Origin: Rubritepida sp.
GTDB taxonomy: Bacteria; Pseudomonadota; Alphaproteobacteria; Acetobacterales; Acetobacteraceae
Reading direction: 5' to 3'
DNA: 9,108 bases
Assembly: GCA_007129145.1 (NCBI GenBank)
Contig: SKWC01000446.1
Location: 1-9,108 of the forward strand
Shown here: positions 6,281-9,108 of the stretch, one piece after another
Numbering within the stretch: the stretch's first letter is position 1
Layout of the letters: each line of letters starts with the position of its first letter
The notes under the pieces: model-generated
Databases searched by the model: none
Told to the model about the DNA's origin: nothing
Seen by the model: the letters and a program-made list of their open reading frames with translations, nothing else
Made by a program: the position numbers and the translations under genes

Positions 6281-7251
6281 CGGTTGCCTCGCAGCACTTC
6301 CTTGTTGATCACCATGTCCTCGTCCAGCTCGCCCTTGAAGTGCTGGAAGATCGAGGTGATGGCCGACATGCCCATGCGGTACATGCCCTGCTGGGTGCCG
6401 GCCGCGGAATGCGGCGTGGCGATCAGGTTGGGCGCGTTCAGCAGCAGGTTCGAGGCCGGCACCGGCTCGGTGGAATAGACATCCACCCCCGCGGCCGCGA
6501 CATGGCCCGACTTCAGCCCCGCCGCCAGCGCCTCCTCATTCACGAGGCTGCCGCGGGCGGTGTTGATGAAGCGCGCGCCGGGCTTCATGGCCGCGATGAA
6601 TTCGGCGTTTACCATGCCGCGGTTCTCGGCATGGGCGGGGCAGTGCATGGTCACCCAGTCGGCCTGCGCCAGCCCCTCATGCAGGGTCTTGGCGTAGCGG
6701 TAGCCGCAGCCCTTCACCGTGTTCATCGGGATGAAGGGGTCGTGGACGATCACATTCATGCCGAAGGCGGCGCACAGCCGCGCCACCCGCGTGCCGATCC
6801 GCCCGAAGCCCACCACCAGGATGTTCATGCCCGCCACGTCATAGGCGGTGGGCGCGTCCACCGTGGACCATTTCTCGGCCCGGGTGTTGATGTCGAAGGT
6901 CCTGATCTGCTTGGCGATGGTCAGGATCAGCGTCAGCGCGTGCTCGGCCACCGAGGGCGCGTTCGCCTCGGCCGTCACGGTCAGCGGGATGCCGTGCTTG
7001 GTCAGCTCCGGCACATCCACCGCGTCATAGCCCACCCCATGCCGCGCCACGATTGCAAGCTTTGGCGAGAAGCTCAGGAACTCGGCGTTGATGGGGGTGG
7101 CCCGGACGATGACGGCCTCGGCCTTCTCCATCGCCTTGGGCAGGTTCTCGGGCGTGGGCTTCAGCAGCGTCTCGACGGTGTAGCCGGGCTCGGCGCGCAG
7201 CCGCGCCTCGACCTCGGGGTGCAGCGAGCGCAGCAGGACGACATGGGGCAT
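6277..7251 (-). CDS. D-isomer-specific 2-hydroxyacid dehydrogenase
   Basis: Encodes 324 residues of the NAD(P)-dependent D-2-hydroxyacid dehydrogenase/phosphoglycerate dehydrogenase superfamily, interconverting a 2-hydroxyacid and a 2-oxoacid. Seen in order: substrate-domain ARHGVGYDAVD (69-79), NAPSVAEHALTLIL (97-110), the Rossmann GFGRIG (148-153) with Asp171 after the second strand suggesting NAD preference, catalytic Arg233 in NTARGSLV, Glu262 in DVYSTEP, and His281 in TPHSAAGT. No ACT domain is present, so it is not full-length SerA. ATG 7251 has GGAGA (7259-7263) at 7 nt. It starts 16 bp after the decarboxylase beta stop and overlaps the MmgE/PrpD start, so its oxoacid may be the decarboxylase substrate. 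Sulfolactate dehydrogenase SlcC is one precedent in this family, not a proven match. Confidence 0.92.
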   Translation of the reverse strand: MPHVVLLRSLHPEVEARLRAEPGYTVETLLKPTPENLPKAMEKAEAVIVRATPINAEFLSFSPKLAIVARHGVGYDAVDVPELTKHGIPLTVTAEANAPSVAEHALTLILTIAKQIRTFDINTRAEKWSTVDAPTAYDVAGMNILVVGFGRIGTRVARLCAAFGMNVIVHDPFIPMNTVKGCGYRYAKTLHEGLAQADWVTMHCPAHAENRGMVNAEFIAAMKPGARFINTARGSLVNEEALAAGLKSGHVAAAGVDVYSTEPVPASNLLLNAPNLIATPHSAAGTQQGMYRMGMSAITSIFQHFKGELDEDMVINKEVLRGNR

Positions 7252-7267
7252 GGGGCGGTCTCCGGGA

Positions 7268-7867
7268 TCAGGCGAGGTGGGCTTCAGGGCCGAGCAGGTG
7301 CTCGCGCATCCGGGCCTGCAGGATCGCGCCCTCGCGTGGGGGCAGCACCAGCGGCTTGCTCTTCTCGTCCACCTTCACCACCGCGAAGAAGGGGCCGTCG
7401 GCACCGCGCACCGCCTGCACCAGCGGCGGCACCTCATCGGCCCGGGTCACGCGCATGGTCCGCTTGATGCCCGCGCCTTCCGCCATGGTCACCAGGTCGG
7501 TACCGTGGCGCGTCGCGGTCTCCTGCATCCCGGTCTCGCCGTAGTGCTCGTTGTCCTGCACCACGATGGCCAGGTTCTTCGGCGCCTGGTGCGCGATGGT
7601 GGCGAGGCTGCCGATGCCCATCAGCATCTCGCCATCGCCGGTCAGCACCAGCACGCGGCGCTCGGGCTGCGCCAGCGCGAGGCCGAGGCCGATCATCGCC
7701 GCCGCCCCCATGCCGCCCCAAAGCGGCAGGTTCTGCGGGCCATCGCCCACCGCGGTGATGTCCCAGGCCGGCGCGCCGAGCCCCGCGATCACCAGCATGC
7801 CGCCGCGGTCGGCCAGGAGGGCGCGGGTCAGTTCCCGCCGGTCGATCTTTCCGGATTCCGCCAGCAT
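7268..7867 (-). CDS. ThDP-dependent 2-oxoacid decarboxylase, beta (cofactor-binding) subunit
   Basis: Encodes 199 residues, matching the C-terminal half of sulfopyruvate/phosphonopyruvate decarboxylases (ComE-like). The thiamine-diphosphate motif starts at GDGEMLMGIGSLATIA (77-92) and closes with DNEHYGETG (105-113), about 30 residues apart, giving the Mg-binding Asp78 and Asn106. The loop LPLWGGMGAAAMIGLGLAL (48-66) corresponds to the GSMG region that lines the cofactor pocket, here GGMG. It lacks the half carrying the catalytic Glu, which is supplied by the alpha subunit just upstream (3 bp between the alpha stop and this ATG). A ThDP-dependent decarboxylation of a 3-carbon-like 2-oxoacid is likely; sulfopyruvate, phosphonopyruvate or another 2-oxoacid cannot be separated by eye. 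Confidence 0.87.
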   Translation of the reverse strand: MLAESGKIDRRELTRALLADRGGMLVIAGLGAPAWDITAVGDGPQNLPLWGGMGAAAMIGLGLALAQPERRVLVLTGDGEMLMGIGSLATIAHQAPKNLAIVVQDNEHYGETGMQETATRHGTDLVTMAEGAGIKRTMRVTRADEVPPLVQAVRGADGPFFAVVKVDEKSKPLVLPPREGAILQARMREHLLGPEAHLA

Positions 7868-7870
7868 CGC

Positions 7871-8425
7871 TCAGTCGTCCTTGCCGAAGGTCTTGGCACC
7901 CAGCACCCGCTGGCCGATCAGCGTCGCGGTGGGGCGGAAGGTGTTGAAGGCGAATTTCAGCGTGGCCTCGACGCAGGGGGCCACATCCTCGGGGCGGTCG
8001 GCGCGCTGCACCAGCGTGCCCACGGCCTCCAGCACCGGCTGCGTGGCCTGGCCCATCGGGATCTGCGCCGGGTTGAACTCCCCGAAGTCGCCGCGCATCG
8101 TCACCAGCATCGGCATCGGGCAGCGATGGATCGTGGACAGCGAGAGCATGTTGATGCAGTTGCCCACGCCCGAGGACTGCATCAGCAGCACCGATCGCTG
8201 CCCGCCCAGCCAGGCGCCCTGCATGAGGGCGATGCCCTCCTCCTCGGTGGTGAGGCTCACCACATGCAGTTCGTTGTCGGCCAGGCAGCGCTTGATCAGC
8301 CGCGAATGCCCCGCATCGGGCACAAGCGCGACCTGCCGGATGGAATACTTCTTCAGAAGCGCGTAGATCGCCTCCGGCCAGTCGGCCGAGGCATCGCGGG
8401 TGGTTTCCGCCGTGCTGTGACTCAT
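7871..8425 (-). CDS. ThDP-dependent 2-oxoacid decarboxylase, alpha (pyrimidine-domain) subunit
   Basis: Encodes 184 residues resembling ComD-type sulfopyruvate decarboxylase alpha subunits. The TTEEEGIALMQGAWLGG segment (59-75) holds the Glu (within 61-63) that activates the thiamine pyrimidine; LMQSSGVGNCINMLSLS (81-97) and RGDFGEFNPAQIPMGQAT (111-128) are typical of this subunit. It pairs with the beta subunit to form the active site at the interface. The ATG at 8425 is chosen for the strong Shine-Dalgarno GGAGGA (8431-8436) at 5 nt; the frame is open much further upstream on this strand but only as a shadow of arfB. It is first in the operon and diverges from arfB across 66 bp, which must hold its promoter. 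Confidence 0.87.
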   Translation of the reverse strand: MSHSTAETTRDASADWPEAIYALLKKYSIRQVALVPDAGHSRLIKRCLADNELHVVSLTTEEEGIALMQGAWLGGQRSVLLMQSSGVGNCINMLSLSTIHRCPMPMLVTMRGDFGEFNPAQIPMGQATQPVLEAVGTLVQRADRPEDVAPCVEATLKFAFNTFRPTATLIGQRVLGAKTFGKDD

Positions 8426-8452
8426 GAACGTCCTCCGTCGCGGGCGGAGTGT

Positions 8453-8468
8453 CCCGCCCATGGGCGGG
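8453..8468. promoter_or_regulatory. perfect 16-bp palindrome in the decarboxylase-operon/arfB divergent region
   Basis: CCCGCCCATGGGCGGG reads the same on both strands, centred between 8460 and 8461. It lies 27 bp before the alpha-subunit start on one side and 23 bp before the arfB start on the other, a natural position for an operator. The left part can also pair with GCGGG at 8440-8444. Perfect symmetry is seen; binding by a regulator is inferred, and in such GC-rich DNA some palindromes arise by chance. No promoter hexamers are convincing in this 66-bp gap. Confidence 0.4.
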
Positions 8469-8491
8469 GATGGCAAGCGGGGCACCCCGGA

Positions 8492-8902
8492 ATGCGTATC
8501 GCGATAGACCCGAGCCTTGTGGAAGAGGATTTCCTGCGCGCCTCGGGCCCGGGCGGGCAGAACGTCAACAAGGTCGAGACGGCGGTGCAGCTGCGCTACG
8601 ACGCGGCGCGCGCCGACCTGCCCGAGCGCGTGATGCGCCGCCTCGCGACGCTGGCGGGGCGGCGCATGACCAAGGAAGGCGTCGTGGTGCTGAACGCCGA
8701 GCGCCACCGCTCGCGCGAGCGCAACCGCGAGGATGCGATGGCGCGGCTGCAGGCCCTGCTGGACGAGGCCGCAGCACCCCCGCCGCCCACCCGCCGGCCC
8801 ACGCGGCCCACCCTCGGCTCCCAGAAGCGCCGAATGGAGGGCAAGACCCGGCGCGGCACGGTCAAGCGGCTGCGCGGCCGCCCGGGCAATGAGGACGGAT
8901 GA
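8492..8902 (+). CDS. arfB: ArfB (YaeJ)-type peptidyl-tRNA hydrolase, ribosome rescue
   Basis: Encodes 136 residues, the usual ArfB length. It frees ribosomes stalled on mRNAs without a stop codon by entering the empty A site with its tail and hydrolysing the peptidyl-tRNA. The release-factor catalytic domain (about 1-90) has SGPGGQNVNKVETAVQLR (18-35), with the GGQ at 21-23. The basic C-terminal tail (about 100-136) has LGSQKRRMEGKTRRGTVKRLRGR, the conserved positively charged tail that fills the mRNA channel. It is therefore ArfB and not RF1/RF2, which lack this tail and have extra domains. The ATG at 8492 is required by the domain start; the Shine-Dalgarno is weak, and a CGGGG/CCCCG inverted repeat (8478-8489) sits just before it. 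Confidence 0.93.
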   Translation: MRIAIDPSLVEEDFLRASGPGGQNVNKVETAVQLRYDAARADLPERVMRRLATLAGRRMTKEGVVVLNAERHRSRERNREDAMARLQALLDEAAAPPPPTRRPTRPTLGSQKRRMEGKTRRGTVKRLRGRPGNEDG

Positions 8903-8960
8903 CGCAACCGTCACCCCCGGCCCATGGCGCGGCGAGGCGACCCAGGGCAGGATGTTGCCC

Positions 8961-9108
8961 ATGCGGATCCTTCCGGTTCTGGCGCTGCTCGCCGCCGGCC
9001 TCGTGGCCTCGGCCCCGCTGATGGCGGGCAATGCCGTGCGGCTGACCACGGCCAGCCCGGAATACTGCGCCCTGCTGGCCGAGCGCCTGGCGCGCACCCC
9101 GGGCGCCG
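8961..9108 (+). CDS. exported protein, 5' end only (truncated by window edge)
   Basis: A frame open to the window end encodes MRILPVLALLAAGLVASAPL followed by a polar segment containing TTASPEYCALLAERLART. The first ~25 residues have the Arg then hydrophobic stretch then Ala-x-Ala-like end (cleavage near MAGNA) of a Sec signal peptide, so the protein is probably periplasmic or outer-envelope. The mature start with PEYCALLAERL looks like a small uncharacterised family, but I do not recognise it. ATG 8961 is preferred to the in-frame ATG 8952 because AGGGCAGG (8944-8951) is then 9 nt away. Spacing from arfB is 58 bp, so it may share its transcript. Confidence 0.65.
   Translation, partial: MRILPVLALLAAGLVASAPLMAGNAVRLTTASPEYCALLAERLARTPGA

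Noticed and set aside
4937..8425. Firm assignment of the operon to sulfolactate degradation
   Set aside because: The ComDE-like and dehydrogenase pair fits, but no xsc, sulfonate transporter or racemase is in view and MmgE/PrpD is not part of that route.
5848..8902. Long plus-strand open frames opposite the minus-strand operon, one of which continues in frame into arfB
   Set aside because: The upstream parts are His/Arg/Gly-rich antisense shadows; only the portion from 8492 matches a protein family.
8426..9097. N-terminal extension of the decarboxylase alpha subunit upstream of 8425
   Set aside because: The extension is antisense to arfB and has no family similarity, while 8425 has a strong Shine-Dalgarno.
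1..9108. tRNA or rRNA genes, CRISPR arrays, insertion sequences, phage or toxin-antitoxin genes
   Set aside because: Looked for on both strands; no cloverleaf, spaced repeats, transposase motifs or terminal repeats were found.

Overview
The window is very GC-rich, gene-dense DNA with a strong third-position G/C bias and almost no spare space. It most resembles a chromosome of an alphaproteobacterium, probably Acetobacteraceae (Roseomonas-like). That placement is inferred from the order S6-S18-DUF2232-L9, the charged tails on S6 and L9, and a TimA-type Tim44-domain protein; no taxonomic search was run.

Layout. (1) Positions 1-55 hold the last codons of an unidentified plus-strand gene. (2) Positions 190-2465 are the ribosomal-protein operon rpsF, rpsR, a DUF2232 membrane protein and rplI. 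A glycosyl-1-phosphate transferase of the WecA/WbpL type follows (2513-3559), probably by read-through. (3) A histidine phosphatase (3573-4127, minus) converges on the transferase and diverges from a TimA-like Tim44-domain membrane protein (4250-4933, plus). (4) Positions 4937-8425 form a compact minus-strand operon of four genes. In transcription order these are the alpha subunit and beta subunit of a split thiamine-diphosphate 2-oxoacid decarboxylase (sulfopyruvate/phosphonopyruvate decarboxylase family), a D-2-hydroxyacid dehydrogenase, and an MmgE/PrpD-family protein. Spacings are 3 bp, 16 bp and a 4-bp ATGA overlap. (5) Divergent from that operon is an ArfB-type ribosome-rescue hydrolase (8492-8902), followed by the start of an exported protein that runs off the window (8961-).

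How the parts work together. Segments 1-3 and 5 are mainly housekeeping: ribosome assembly, envelope polysaccharide priming, membrane homeostasis and rescue of stalled ribosomes. Segment 4 is the accessory part and the best candidate for something undescribed. A dehydrogenase that would make a 2-oxoacid from a 2-hydroxyacid sits beside a ThDP decarboxylase that would turn a 2-oxoacid into an aldehyde plus CO2, and an MmgE/PrpD enzyme could dehydrate, isomerise or epimerise an upstream acid. The substrate cannot be read from the sequence; sulfolactate/sulfopyruvate is one precedent, but no Xsc, transporter or regulator is visible here.

Two non-coding structures stand out. A 17-bp inverted repeat contains the stop codons of both convergent genes timA and mmgE (4927-4943). 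A perfect 16-bp palindrome lies in the 66-bp divergent region between the decarboxylase operon and arfB (8453-8468).
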